Shown piece by piece: positions 28,613 to 37,856 of a DNA stretch of 64,000 nucleotides. The position numbers were made by a program, and so were the translations under genes. The notes beneath the pieces are model-generated. The model was not told the DNA's origin. It did not search any database and was given only the letters and a program-made list of their open reading frames with translations. Position 1 is the first letter of the stretch; every line of letters begins with the position of its first letter. Source of the DNA: an uncultured Bacteroides sp. GTDB taxonomy: Bacteria > Bacteroidota > Bacteroidia > Bacteroidales > Bacteroidaceae. Location of the stretch: contig NZ_CASFWU010000006.1 in NCBI RefSeq assembly GCF_949298305.1, positions 832 through 64,831 on the forward strand, given 5' to 3'.

Positions 28613-31471
28613 TTAAAATACTGCTTTCACACCAATATTATAATATCTGCTCTGAGGAGCGCTGCCCACATTCAATTCCATGTGTTCACGTTCTTTAGAA
28701 ATAGTGAGCAGGTTAGCTCCACTAACGTAAGCCGAAAGCTCCTTAACAAAGGAACCGCGTAACAAACGTTTAGGCAAATCATAAGTAACCTGAATCTTAG
28801 CCAAGTCAAATCGGTTGGCTTTATACATCCAAAAGTCCGATGTACAGAAGTTGTTGCTAGCATTCAGTGTAGACAAACGGGGATAAGTGGCAGTAGCGGC
28901 CGTTTCTTCTGTCCAGCGGTCACGCACTACAGCCGAGTATTTGTCTTCCCCATCTACCCAATAGTAAGAACTATTCTTTACACCATAACTTCCGAAGCCA
29001 CCAGTAGCCAATGCAAAGAAAGTAAAGTCTTTCCACTTGGCAGTAAGGTTGATGCCCAATGTAAAGGGGGAACCATACCACCCACCTTTACCCAGATAAA
29101 CTTCGTCCTTATCATCGATAATACCATCACCGTTCTGGTCAATGTACTTGATATCTCCCGGACGGATTTGTCCCAGTTTGGATTGATCGGCCCAATTGTC
29201 AATATCATTTTGATCTTGGAAGAGCCCGGCACTTTGGTAACCCCATATACCATCAATGGGTTTTCCTTCACGATAGCGGTAAGCATCATCATAGATTTCA
29301 TCACGTCTGGTAGCTTTGGTATCGTAATAAGTACCAGATACACCCAGCGACCAATCTACTTCACCGATACGTTGGTTCAAATTTACACTAAAATCGAATC
29401 CGATACGACGATTATTGTTATAGTTTAATATCGGCAAGAATGAAGCAGCAGGATAATATGTACTCAAATACGACGGATAGAATGTCGGACTCTTAATCGG
29501 ATACCCCTCAGTAGAATTAATAAAGAATGAAGCATCGGCTGTAACCAGCTTGTTCCACAAAGAAGTACGAAGATTTACAGACAATTCCTTACGCTTGATG
29601 AAACCCAAGTCATCATTCTGACCTTTGGTAGAAAAAGTATATTTCCCAGCAGAACCGTCATACCAACCATAACCATCAGCCTGAGTCCAAACACCTTCAT
29701 AAAGATAGAACTCATTTCCATCAACCACCAAATCAATATCCTGATTCAAAATACTACCTGATACGCTCAGCATCATATCATCCACGATTGGTGAATCTTT
29801 CAGGAAACTTTCTTCACTCAGGCGCCATCCTAAAGTCAACGAAGGAGAAAAGGCATTACGGTGTCCAGGAGCCAATTTGGCTGAATGAATCAATGCTGCA
29901 CCAAAGTCTGCATAGTAGCGCTGCTTGTAATTATAACCAGCCTGCAAAGCCAAGTTAGCATTGCTAATGCGATGATACTGCGCCGAAATAGTTTGTTGAT
30001 AACCGTTAACTATGAACATTGCAGACACATTGTGATCTTTCTGGAATGTGTTCTGATAGTTGAACTGCCCTGTGAAAGCGATTGTCTGCTTATCTGAACT
30101 TCCACTAATATTCTGTGTGGCAGGACGTTCATCCAGACCTTCTTTTGTCAAAGCCACAATAACATCTTTACCATTGTAGTTAGACCATGTAGGAACGAAG
30201 ATAGCATAATTGTTATCAAACGAAGTCGTGTATGAGGTAGCATAGTCTACAGCAAACATTGCCTTGAATGAAAGACCTTTCAGTAGTTTGTTAAGGTCAA
30301 TATCAACACCCGTATCAAACTGGAATTGACGACTTGTCCACTTACTGCTTCCAGCTGCATAAACATCGGCAAAAGCATTGGTCGGATTTGCCTGCGTACC
30401 AGCGAGGAAATACTTTCCATCAATGATATTACCCGATGTGCTCAACAATTCCCAAGCAGCAGTCGCATTGGGATCAATCATATCCAGCGGGATCAACGGA
30501 GCAGCATGTTGCGGGAAATTGGGACGTGCAGTCGAAGCTACATTCCAATAGTCACCTTTGGCGCTTTTGGAATTATAGAAGGTAGCATTCGCATTGATAT
30601 AAGCATTAATAAAATCATTAATGTTAACATCTACGTTACCACGAACATTGAAACGGTCGGTCATGTTATTCTCGGCCTCACCAAAATTCAAATAATCGCC
30701 ATTGCGATAATAGCTGACATTACTATAAAAATGAGCACGTGAACCACCACCCGAAATTTCAGCTGTTACCTCCGAACGATTATACACTTTCTTTACATAA
30801 TCGGACGAATAATAGTTAATATCCGGATAACGGTAGGGATTCAAACCAGAAGCGTGATTATAAATTTCAGTCTCTGAATACAACGGATCCAAACCATCAT
30901 TGACACGAGCCTCATTATAAAGCGTCATATACTCTGCTGCTCCCAAATATTCAGGAAAACTTTTTGCCACATTAAAACCCGTATTAGCACGGACAGAAAC
31001 GTTGAGTCCTTCTGTCTTACCACGTTTTGTGGTAATAACAATAGCTCCCTTAGCAGCTTTACTGCCATAGAGCACTACTGCTTGTGCTCCTTTCAAGAAA
31101 GTGATTTGAGCAATTTCAGAAGGCATCACGTTATCAGCAGCACGGGGAACGCCGTCAACAAGCACCAAGTAACCGGCATTGTCACCATCCATGCCCCAAA
31201 GCGAATTGCCATTCCAACCACCTACATAGCCTTGCATATTATCCAAGCTATAAGTATTATAGTTTTTCTCCGTCAAATCCTCCATATTGACCACAGAAAC
31301 ACCACCCAACAGGTCTTTCTGAGCCACCTTTCGGAAAGCAACCTGAACCATTTGGTCATCTTCGATTGCCAATGAGTCGGTTTCATTCCCCATTGTTGCT
31401 TGCGCGCCGGCCAAAAGCGGAGAAGCGGCCAGCATGGCACAGAGAATGAATCTTGTCTGTATATATTTCAT
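28613..31471 (-). CDS. xusC: SusC-like TonB-dependent transporter XusC, lacking the N-terminal regulatory domain
   Basis: Outer-membrane TonB-dependent transporter of the SusC/RagA family, 952 aa, ending in an aromatic C-terminus (VGSAPQSRYYNIGVKAVF) typical of outer-membrane barrels. After the signal peptide (MLAASPLLAGAQA) it goes almost straight to the plug domain (VQVAFRKVAQKDLLGGVSVVNMEDL). The carboxypeptidase-regulatory-like domain of about 85 aa seen in XusA is missing, which explains the shorter length. It imports xylo-oligosaccharides with XusD as lid. AT-rich: a 60-base line counted at 29401 is 35% GC. Fifty bp separate it from xusB. Confidence 0.95.
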   Translation of the reverse strand: MKYIQTRFILCAMLAASPLLAGAQATMGNETDSLAIEDDQMVQVAFRKVAQKDLLGGVSVVNMEDLTEKNYNTYSLDNMQGYVGGWNGNSLWGMDGDNAGYLVLVDGVPRAADNVMPSEIAQITFLKGAQAVVLYGSKAAKGAIVITTKRGKTEGLNVSVRANTGFNVAKSFPEYLGAAEYMTLYNEARVNDGLDPLYSETEIYNHASGLNPYRYPDINYYSSDYVKKVYNRSEVTAEISGGGSRAHFYSNVSYYRNGDYLNFGEAENNMTDRFNVRGNVDVNINDFINAYINANATFYNSKSAKGDYWNVASTARPNFPQHAAPLIPLDMIDPNATAAWELLSTSGNIIDGKYFLAGTQANPTNAFADVYAAGSSKWTSRQFQFDTGVDIDLNKLLKGLSFKAMFAVDYATSYTTSFDNNYAIFVPTWSNYNGKDVIVALTKEGLDERPATQNISGSSDKQTIAFTGQFNYQNTFQKDHNVSAMFIVNGYQQTISAQYHRISNANLALQAGYNYKQRYYADFGAALIHSAKLAPGHRNAFSPSLTLGWRLSEESFLKDSPIVDDMMLSVSGSILNQDIDLVVDGNEFYLYEGVWTQADGYGWYDGSAGKYTFSTKGQNDDLGFIKRKELSVNLRTSLWNKLVTADASFFINSTEGYPIKSPTFYPSYLSTYYPAASFLPILNYNNNRRIGFDFSVNLNQRIGEVDWSLGVSGTYYDTKATRRDEIYDDAYRYREGKPIDGIWGYQSAGLFQDQNDIDNWADQSKLGQIRPGDIKYIDQNGDGIIDDKDEVYLGKGGWYGSPFTLGINLTAKWKDFTFFALATGGFGSYGVKNSSYYWVDGEDKYSAVVRDRWTEETAATATYPRLSTLNASNNFCTSDFWMYKANRFDLAKIQVTYDLPKRLLRGSFVKELSAYVSGANLLTISKEREHMELNVGSAPQSRYYNIGVKAVF

Positions 31472-31521
31472 TGTTTACTCGTTTATGATTATACATAAGT
31501 GTTTTTCAAATCCATTTCACA

Positions 31522-33477
31522 TTACCAACCCGGATTTTGGTTAAACTCAGGATAGAGATAAACATCATCATCGGGGAATGGGAACCAATAATGTTTTGTT
31601 CCGAATACACGCTTCACCAGTAATACATGGCGGAAATTGGCCACTTCGGCATCAGCAGGATCGTTATTCTTGTAGAAGTCTTCACTTTCCACACGATCAA
31701 ACTCCACTGCATATTTTTCCGTATAAGGTGACTCGCTGAGCAATAACCAGCGTTGCAAGTCATTGAAACGGAAGCCTTCCATCGAAAGTTCGACAGCACG
31801 TTCACGACGGATTTCGTCCATAAACTTATTTTTATCGGCCGCATAAGAATCAGCAACCAAACCGGCTCCGCAACGCTCACGAATGGTATTTACCGCTTCA
31901 AGGGCAGTCTTGGAGAAGTTAGAACTCTTGCCCGAAGCACCACCGAAAGCAGCACAAGATTCTGCATACATCAAATAAATGTCAGCCAAACGCATATAAG
32001 GGAGATATGAATGCAAGGCACTACCCCAATCATATTCCTTATCGCCAACATTACAAGTATGAGGAATCAGCTTTTGGAAAAAATAACCGGTACGGCTACC
32101 CATGTCATCGGAACGCATGTCACCGCCACTACTTGAAAGGTTGAGATAAGCATAAGGCTTCTGTGCATCATTCAGTTTATCTTCAGCCAGCACATAGTGA
32201 AAACCATCGAACACGATATCATGATAGAAACGCGGATCACGATCCTTAAAAGGATGGGTAGGATCGAAACCGGAATTAGGATCATCCAAAGGCAGACCAT
32301 TGGCCATACCATACATTGCTACCAAATTTGCGGTCGGGAGATGAATGATTACATCATGCTCTACCAAACCTGCCACTTTGGGTCCCCACAGCTTAGACAT
32401 GTTCCAGTTCGTATTATTACCATCAGATGAACCGGAACTTCCTGACGGGCCGCGGAATATAGCCTCTACCGAACCTGGCATCTGCCAGTTCTGGCGGCGA
32501 GTATAGAATATGTCCGAGAAACAGGTTGAAGCGCCACTAGCTTTCTCATGGTCGTAAATATTGGAATAATTATACTCGGCCAACGCATACTGTGTCTGTC
32601 CGCTTTCCACCAAGCTCAGCAATTCACCGAAAGCTTCAGCAGCTTTCTGACAATAAGCCTCATCGTAATTATAAGTTTGGGTTCCACCTAACTGCGCACC
32701 ATTCTTCATCAAAGGACTACCAGCCCACAGATAATTTTTGCCCAAATAACCTAAAGCCATAATTTTGTTGATACGCAGCTGGTTTTTACCAACCGTTGCC
32801 TGACCGGCATTAGTACTGTCCCAATCTATAGGAAGCAGCTCAGCGGCACGTTGAAAATCGGCAGCCGCCTTGTCCGCACACTCTTGATAGCTTAATCGCG
32901 GCAAAGTCAAATCTTGTGTGGCATCAAGCACCTGATCAACGTAAGGCAGACCGCCCCAGTATTCCATCATTTCAAAATGCCACCAAGCACGAAAGAAATA
33001 AAGTTGACCTGCAATCAGGTCACGTTCTTCGTCCGTACCAACCATCTTATCCAAATTGGCAAGGCCGATATTACACTTACGAATGCAATACCACGCATGT
33101 CCCCAAAGAGAATGATGAAAACTATCGTTAGAAGTCGGATTATTGGTACCGGTCATTAGCCAAGACTGCCCATTGGTCTCCCAAGAACGGAAATTACCCA
33201 AATCAACCTGATTAGTCATGTGAGCATTACCCAACGAATTGAAAAGTTCATCATCTCCCCAATTCCAGGAAGTACAATAATTACATTTTTCTTTATCGGG
33301 AATACAATTATAGATTTCCTCTACAAATCCCTGGAAATTACGAAAATCCTTAAATGCGTCCTCCTTATTGACGGTAGCTTCAGGGCTTTTGTCCAAATAG
33401 TCCTCACACGCAGTCATGCCGCATCCCAAAGCAAGCGAAAGGAGCGCAGTATATATATATGTATATTTTCTTTTCAT
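31522..33477 (-). CDS. xusB: SusD-like xylan-binding lipoprotein XusB
   Basis: SusD/RagB-family lipoprotein, 651 aa, lipobox GMTACEDYL followed by the usual DKSPEATV start. Family blocks include IAGQLYFFRAWWHFEMMEYWGGLPYVD near the N-terminal third and FMDEIRRERAVELSMEGFRFNDLQRW near the end. It is the partner of XusA, whose gene ends 11 bp upstream. It is clearly distinct from XusD, so the two pairs are not a recent duplication. Confidence 0.95.
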   Translation of the reverse strand: MKRKYTYIYTALLSLALGCGMTACEDYLDKSPEATVNKEDAFKDFRNFQGFVEEIYNCIPDKEKCNYCTSWNWGDDELFNSLGNAHMTNQVDLGNFRSWETNGQSWLMTGTNNPTSNDSFHHSLWGHAWYCIRKCNIGLANLDKMVGTDEERDLIAGQLYFFRAWWHFEMMEYWGGLPYVDQVLDATQDLTLPRLSYQECADKAAADFQRAAELLPIDWDSTNAGQATVGKNQLRINKIMALGYLGKNYLWAGSPLMKNGAQLGGTQTYNYDEAYCQKAAEAFGELLSLVESGQTQYALAEYNYSNIYDHEKASGASTCFSDIFYTRRQNWQMPGSVEAIFRGPSGSSGSSDGNNTNWNMSKLWGPKVAGLVEHDVIIHLPTANLVAMYGMANGLPLDDPNSGFDPTHPFKDRDPRFYHDIVFDGFHYVLAEDKLNDAQKPYAYLNLSSSGGDMRSDDMGSRTGYFFQKLIPHTCNVGDKEYDWGSALHSYLPYMRLADIYLMYAESCAAFGGASGKSSNFSKTALEAVNTIRERCGAGLVADSYAADKNKFMDEIRRERAVELSMEGFRFNDLQRWLLLSESPYTEKYAVEFDRVESEDFYKNNDPADAEVANFRHVLLVKRVFGTKHYWFPFPDDDVYLYPEFNQNPGW

Positions 33478-33488
33478 TTTATACTTTC

Positions 33489-36400
33489 TTATAATGTGAA
33501 TTTGATACCCAAGTTATAACGTTTCACGGTAGGATAAGCACCTAAATAACCTGCACCGGAAAGGTTAGCTTCACGGTCGTCAGGCATACGAGTCCACAAC
33601 CACAAATTGTTACCATTGAGGTAAATCTTCAAATTATCAATGCCCAACTTCTTTACCCAGCCTTTTGTCCAAGTATAGGCCACCTCCACATTCTTCAAAC
33701 GAATATAGGATCCGTCATACAAATATTGTGTACCGTCATAGTAAGTAGGTTTGGAGTTCCAACGAGGAACCACGACATCCGCATTCGGTGTATTCTTCGA
33801 CCACCATGTACCCGTATCGTACACCGTATTCAAATTACTTGCCAAGCTGGTAAGTCCCACGTCACGGGTTACATTAGTCACACCATAGAACTGTGCAAAT
33901 GCGCTGAAGCCTTTCCATTCAAATCCCACCGTAGCATTGAACGTATTCTCAGGCGAACTCGTATAGCCCCAAGGAACAGAGTCTTTACTGTCAATCACAC
34001 CATCGCCGTTGTAATCCACAATATAGTAATCACCGACCAGCTTCTGCGAATCGCTGGAATCGTGAGCAGGACTACCATATAACTGGTCGTAGTTCTGAAT
34101 AAAACCTGCATCAATATAAGAATAATACTGATTCACGCTATGACCTGCAGCTTTCTGATAGGCAGGACGCAAAGCCTGATCATCCTTAACGAGAACCTTA
34201 TTGCGCGCATGAGTCATATTGAAGTTACCCCAAAGACGCAAGCCATTAGCAAGTATTTTGTTCACACGCAATTCCAATTCATAACCGGTTGTACGGATTT
34301 TACCTTTATTAATAGAAGGAGGTGTTCCACCGAAATAGGAAGGCATTGAGCGATCAGGTCCAAAAACAAAAATATTAGAACGTGTATCGCGGAAGAATTC
34401 CAAACTACCGGCCAACAATCCATCAAGGAACGAGTAATCGATACCAAGATTCAGTTTCTTCACCACTTCCCACTGGATATCTTCGTTTCCGATAGCAGAT
34501 TCATACCACCATGTATAGATACTCTCGGCATGATTCAAGTCCAGACGAGTATGGCCACCGTATTTCCATGAATCCATATACAACCAACGGCGAGATTCAT
34601 CGAACGGATCACCCAATTGGTCTGAACCGATTTCACCGTATGAAGCACGTATCTTCATCATGTCAAGAATCCGTTTCTCACGTAAGAAACGCATAAACGG
34701 CTCTTCACTAATCATCCAGCCCACAGCACCGGAATTAAAGAATGCAAAACGGTTTTCAGGACTGAACTTCTCAGAGCCATTGTAAGCACCGTTATACTCA
34801 ATAAAATAACGGTCTGCCCAGTTATAGGTTACACGGAAAGCCCAGTCTTCACGATAAGTAGGCATCACACTGCCTCGAGCATTCTCCTGCCGGCTGAACA
34901 ATCCCATAGCAGATAAATTATGCTTACCGAAACTGCGTGCCCAACTTAACTGAGCCTGATAATAAAGATTGCGCACTGTCTGCCCATTGTCTACAGAACC
35001 AGATTGTGTAGACCAGTTGACACCTTGAGTCCAATCAAATCCCTGATTGGTATCATACGAGTTCTTCCATACGACCTGACCTGTTTCAGGATCAATCCAT
35101 TTAGACTGAGAATCATTATACAAGTCGTTAATACCACGATTGTTTTCTACAAACTCGTTATCCCACGAAATAGTGGCACGCGCCATAAGACCTTTCGTAA
35201 TAAATGATAAATCCTGCTCCAGTGTAAAGTCTGTATTAATACGGGTTGACGTAGTCTGCATTGTACCACCAATTGAAATATTCTGAACAGAATTAGTAGT
35301 ATTAGACACTTTCGGATACATACCCCAGCTACCATCAGAATACTGTGGCAAAAACACATCGGGGGGAATATTATAAACACCCGACCATTGCTGACCTATC
35401 TGCCATTCACTATTGACCGAATTGCTCCAAGGAGCCTTACGAATGCCATTTGAACCAGCTAAATTAATCTTCAATACAGTAGTCTTTGTGATATTGAAGT
35501 CAAGGTTGCTTCGTACGTTTATACGATCGTAACCATATCCAGAATTGTAACCACGTCCGTTATCATAAACGCGGAAAAGGTCACCTTCATGCACATAATC
35601 AGCCGAAGCGAAATATTTAACAAACTTGGTTCCACCACTGATATTGATGTTAGCGTTGTAAGACATTGTGTTATCTTTGAACAAAGCCTTCTGCCAGTCT
35701 ACATTCGGATAGCGTTCGCGCTGTTCCACAGTTGTCTGATTTCGATAATTCTCAATGAAAGCTTGAGGACGAATATCAGCCCACGACTGAGGAGCCAATG
35801 CCAATTCATGTTCAATAGCCACATTACGAAACATCAAAGCATCGTAAGAATCATATTTATTAGGCAATTTAGAAGGAGATTTCAAAGTAGCATTAAAACC
35901 TACATCAATCTTGGCACTACCTTCGGTACCGCGTTTGGTGGTAATCAAGATAACACCGTTTGCACCTTTCACACCGTATACAGCCGTAGCCGATGCATCC
36001 TTCAATACTGAAATGGACTGAACGGAAGTAATGTCAACCGAACTCATCGGACGTTCGATACCATCAACCAACACCAACGGATCTTCATTATTGTTCCAAG
36101 AACTTGCACCACGGATAGTAATTTTCGGGTCTTCCTCGCCCGGCATACCTGTGCCCGTAGTAGTTACCACACCCGGAAGATTACCGGTCAAGGCTGCACC
36201 GATATCACTTACACCAGCCGCACGCTCCAAAACTTTACCTGTAGTCTGCGTGATAGCACCAACTACCGATGCTTTCTTCTGCTGGCCATAACCAACTACT
36301 ACGACCTCCTGCAACTGCTGTGAATCATCTTCCAAAGTAACCTTAATCAATTTGTTGGAAGTTGCTTTCACTTCCTGCGACTTCATACCAACGAATGATA

Positions 36401-36641
36401 TCACAAGAATCGTATTTTCACTGGGCACGGTCAACATAAAATTACCGTCTATATCTGAAATCGTACCTATTGATGTATTGCCCTTCACTACGACCGATGC
36501 CCCAATGACCGTTTCACCTGTGCTGTCGAAAACGGTTCCCCTGACTGTTATACTCTTTTGTGCCATTGCCGAAAAGCAACTGAATAGCATCAAAAGGAAT
36601 AGGCAAGGAATTTTCTGAATTTTCTTTCTTACATTTTTCAT
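33489..36641 (-). CDS. xusA: SusC-like TonB-dependent transporter XusA
   Basis: Outer-membrane SusC/RagA transporter, 1050 aa, first gene of the xus operon. After the signal peptide (ending SAMAQ) there is a carboxypeptidase-regulatory-like domain (about 30-110, starting ITVRGTVFD), a TonB-box-like segment (LQEVVVVGYGQQKK), the plug domain (GALTGNLPGVV, DPLVLVDGIERP) and the 22-strand barrel ending NLGIKFTL. It imports xylan fragments with XusB. ATG codons at 36641 and 36647 are both possible; I prefer 36641 (MKNVRKK). The leader of about 200 nt runs from the -7 box at 36857-36864, with the operator further upstream. Confidence 0.95.
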   Translation of the reverse strand: MKNVRKKIQKIPCLFLLMLFSCFSAMAQKSITVRGTVFDSTGETVIGASVVVKGNTSIGTISDIDGNFMLTVPSENTILVISFVGMKSQEVKATSNKLIKVTLEDDSQQLQEVVVVGYGQQKKASVVGAITQTTGKVLERAAGVSDIGAALTGNLPGVVTTTGTGMPGEEDPKITIRGASSWNNNEDPLVLVDGIERPMSSVDITSVQSISVLKDASATAVYGVKGANGVILITTKRGTEGSAKIDVGFNATLKSPSKLPNKYDSYDALMFRNVAIEHELALAPQSWADIRPQAFIENYRNQTTVEQRERYPNVDWQKALFKDNTMSYNANINISGGTKFVKYFASADYVHEGDLFRVYDNGRGYNSGYGYDRINVRSNLDFNITKTTVLKINLAGSNGIRKAPWSNSVNSEWQIGQQWSGVYNIPPDVFLPQYSDGSWGMYPKVSNTTNSVQNISIGGTMQTTSTRINTDFTLEQDLSFITKGLMARATISWDNEFVENNRGINDLYNDSQSKWIDPETGQVVWKNSYDTNQGFDWTQGVNWSTQSGSVDNGQTVRNLYYQAQLSWARSFGKHNLSAMGLFSRQENARGSVMPTYREDWAFRVTYNWADRYFIEYNGAYNGSEKFSPENRFAFFNSGAVGWMISEEPFMRFLREKRILDMMKIRASYGEIGSDQLGDPFDESRRWLYMDSWKYGGHTRLDLNHAESIYTWWYESAIGNEDIQWEVVKKLNLGIDYSFLDGLLAGSLEFFRDTRSNIFVFGPDRSMPSYFGGTPPSINKGKIRTTGYELELRVNKILANGLRLWGNFNMTHARNKVLVKDDQALRPAYQKAAGHSVNQYYSYIDAGFIQNYDQLYGSPAHDSSDSQKLVGDYYIVDYNGDGVIDSKDSVPWGYTSSPENTFNATVGFEWKGFSAFAQFYGVTNVTRDVGLTSLASNLNTVYDTGTWWSKNTPNADVVVPRWNSKPTYYDGTQYLYDGSYIRLKNVEVAYTWTKGWVKKLGIDNLKIYLNGNNLWLWTRMPDDREANLSGAGYLGAYPTVKRYNLGIKFTL

Positions 36642-36856
36642 TACCATTAGTTTAAGATGTTAATTAAACATTTTCTCTTTTTTACAAACTGTCACAACGA
36701 AGAACAGTCCTAACCGTCGTCATACTTTTGTTTCATAATTATACAGTTATTTTGATTTAAAAAATATAATGTCACTTGCGCCACAATCAGATGGAAGGAA
36801 GAAGCATCATTTTTCCGCCTTGTTTCTCCAGCATTAGACCAGGCCGCTTTTCATTG

Positions 36857-36864
36857 CAAAAGTA
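36857..36864 (-). promoter_or_regulatory. -7 promoter box of the xus operon
   Basis: The minus strand reads TACTTTTG, identical to the box before the GH5 gene. It is 79 bp below the operator, 40 bp (about four helical turns) further than at the GH5 promoter. No -33 TTTG seen. Confidence 0.5.
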
Positions 36865-36935
36865 TTGAAATATTTCATCTTATTAACAGGAATGTGATAC
36901 ATATTCTTTTGTTGGCATTACATCATTCTTTCGAA

Positions 36936-36963
36936 TGTTACATAAACCTCTGCCCATGTTACA
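36936..36963 (-). promoter_or_regulatory. Proposed HTCS operator, xus operon
   Basis: TGTTACA at 36936-36942 and 36957-36963 on the plus strand, 14-bp spacer. A further half-site CATTACA is at 36916-36922, 20 bp before the first. The spacer shares AAACCT-TG with the GH5 copy. Confidence 0.65.
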
Positions 36964-37106
36964 CAGGAGCATATAATAAACTGATAATCAATATGCTAAA
37001 AATGCACAGAAAGTACATACAAAAGTTACATCAGCGGATAAAATCGCCCCTGGAACACACTAAAATTTCCACATTAAAATTCCAAAAACACTTCTAAAAA
37101 AAGTGT

Positions 37107-37134
37107 TGTAACGTAGCGAAAAAAAGATGTAACT
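37107..37134 (+). promoter_or_regulatory. Possible inverted fourth operator copy
   Basis: TGTAACG (37107-37113) and TGTAACT (37128-37134) on the plus strand again have a 14-bp spacer but face the other way. Only the six core bases of each half-site match, and there is no plus-strand gene downstream, so this could be chance or an upstream auxiliary site for xusA. Confidence 0.3.
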
Positions 37135-37632
37135 CTAGAGTTAAAACACAAAATCAGGCATAATCGGCCTCAATCCAAAGCTCTGTCACCGGAAAAAGCA
37201 TCGTTTACAGGCAAAAAATGAGTCGACACACGAAAAATGTGCAGCCCGATTTCACCAGGAGGTGTCATGTTTCACCATACCACACTATATATCAGCAGAT
37301 TCCGACAGAATGAAAGCGTGAAGGCATCGGAATAGGACTGTTTCTTTGTTTGGCAGTCGGCATCAACAGATATCTTTCACATAAATTTCAATTCTTCAGC
37401 CCAGCCCGAAGATGTAAACACGAGACGGAACTTACGGAAACTGCGAAAAAAAAATCGCCCATCGGGACGGGTACATGAGAAAAGACGACAAAACGATGGA
37501 TGCCAGATGTCCTTTTCACAAAGGCATCGGCTTGGCCACATCAGTTATTTTTTTAAACAACCTGCCAAACATACATAAAAGAGAATAATCAAATCAAGGG
37601 CAGCGAACGCTTCCGTCACCCCGTATATTAAA

Positions 37633-37712
37633 TGCTTGCATCGTCCGCGGTGAATGCCTGCATCGTCCGCGGTGAATGCTTGCACCGTCTGCGGTGAATG
37701 CTTGCACTGCGT
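37633..37712. repeat. 22-bp-period repeat family A, site 2
   Basis: TGCTTGCAT-type cores start at 37633, 37655, 37677 and 37699, exactly 22 bp apart. Here the intervening bases (CGTCCGCGGTGAA) are also conserved, so this site is the most regular of the three. Confidence 0.8.
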
Positions 37713-37747
37713 TAGTTAAGAAATGAACTTAGGCATACAAAAGGTGT

Positions 37748-37781
37748 GCTGGAAAAAGCTTTTTTCAAAGCTCTTTCCAGC
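37748..37781 (-). terminator. Hairpin after the GH31 gene
   Basis: GCTGGAAAAAGCT (37748-37760) and AGCTCTTTCCAGC (37769-37781) pair with one mismatch. It lies about 75 bp after the GH31 stop; on the minus strand it is followed by a modest CCTTTTG run. Confidence 0.5.
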
Positions 37782-37856
37782 CACATTATTTTCTCCAAGC
37801 AGAACCCTACCGGACAGACAGCCCGCGCAAGACGGGCATATCTTTTTGTTCCGCGC

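Larger units (their letters stand above)
36642..37747. other. Gene-free control region upstream of xusA
   Basis: About 1.1 kb with no supported gene. It contains the xusA leader and -7 box, a cluster of TGTTACA-type half-sites (36916, 36936, 36957, and a lone GTTACA at 37025), an oppositely oriented TGTAAC pair (37107-37134), and the 22-bp repeats at 37633-37712. The stretch 37140-37630 shows nothing recognisable. It is AT-rich on the xusA side. Confidence 0.6.
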
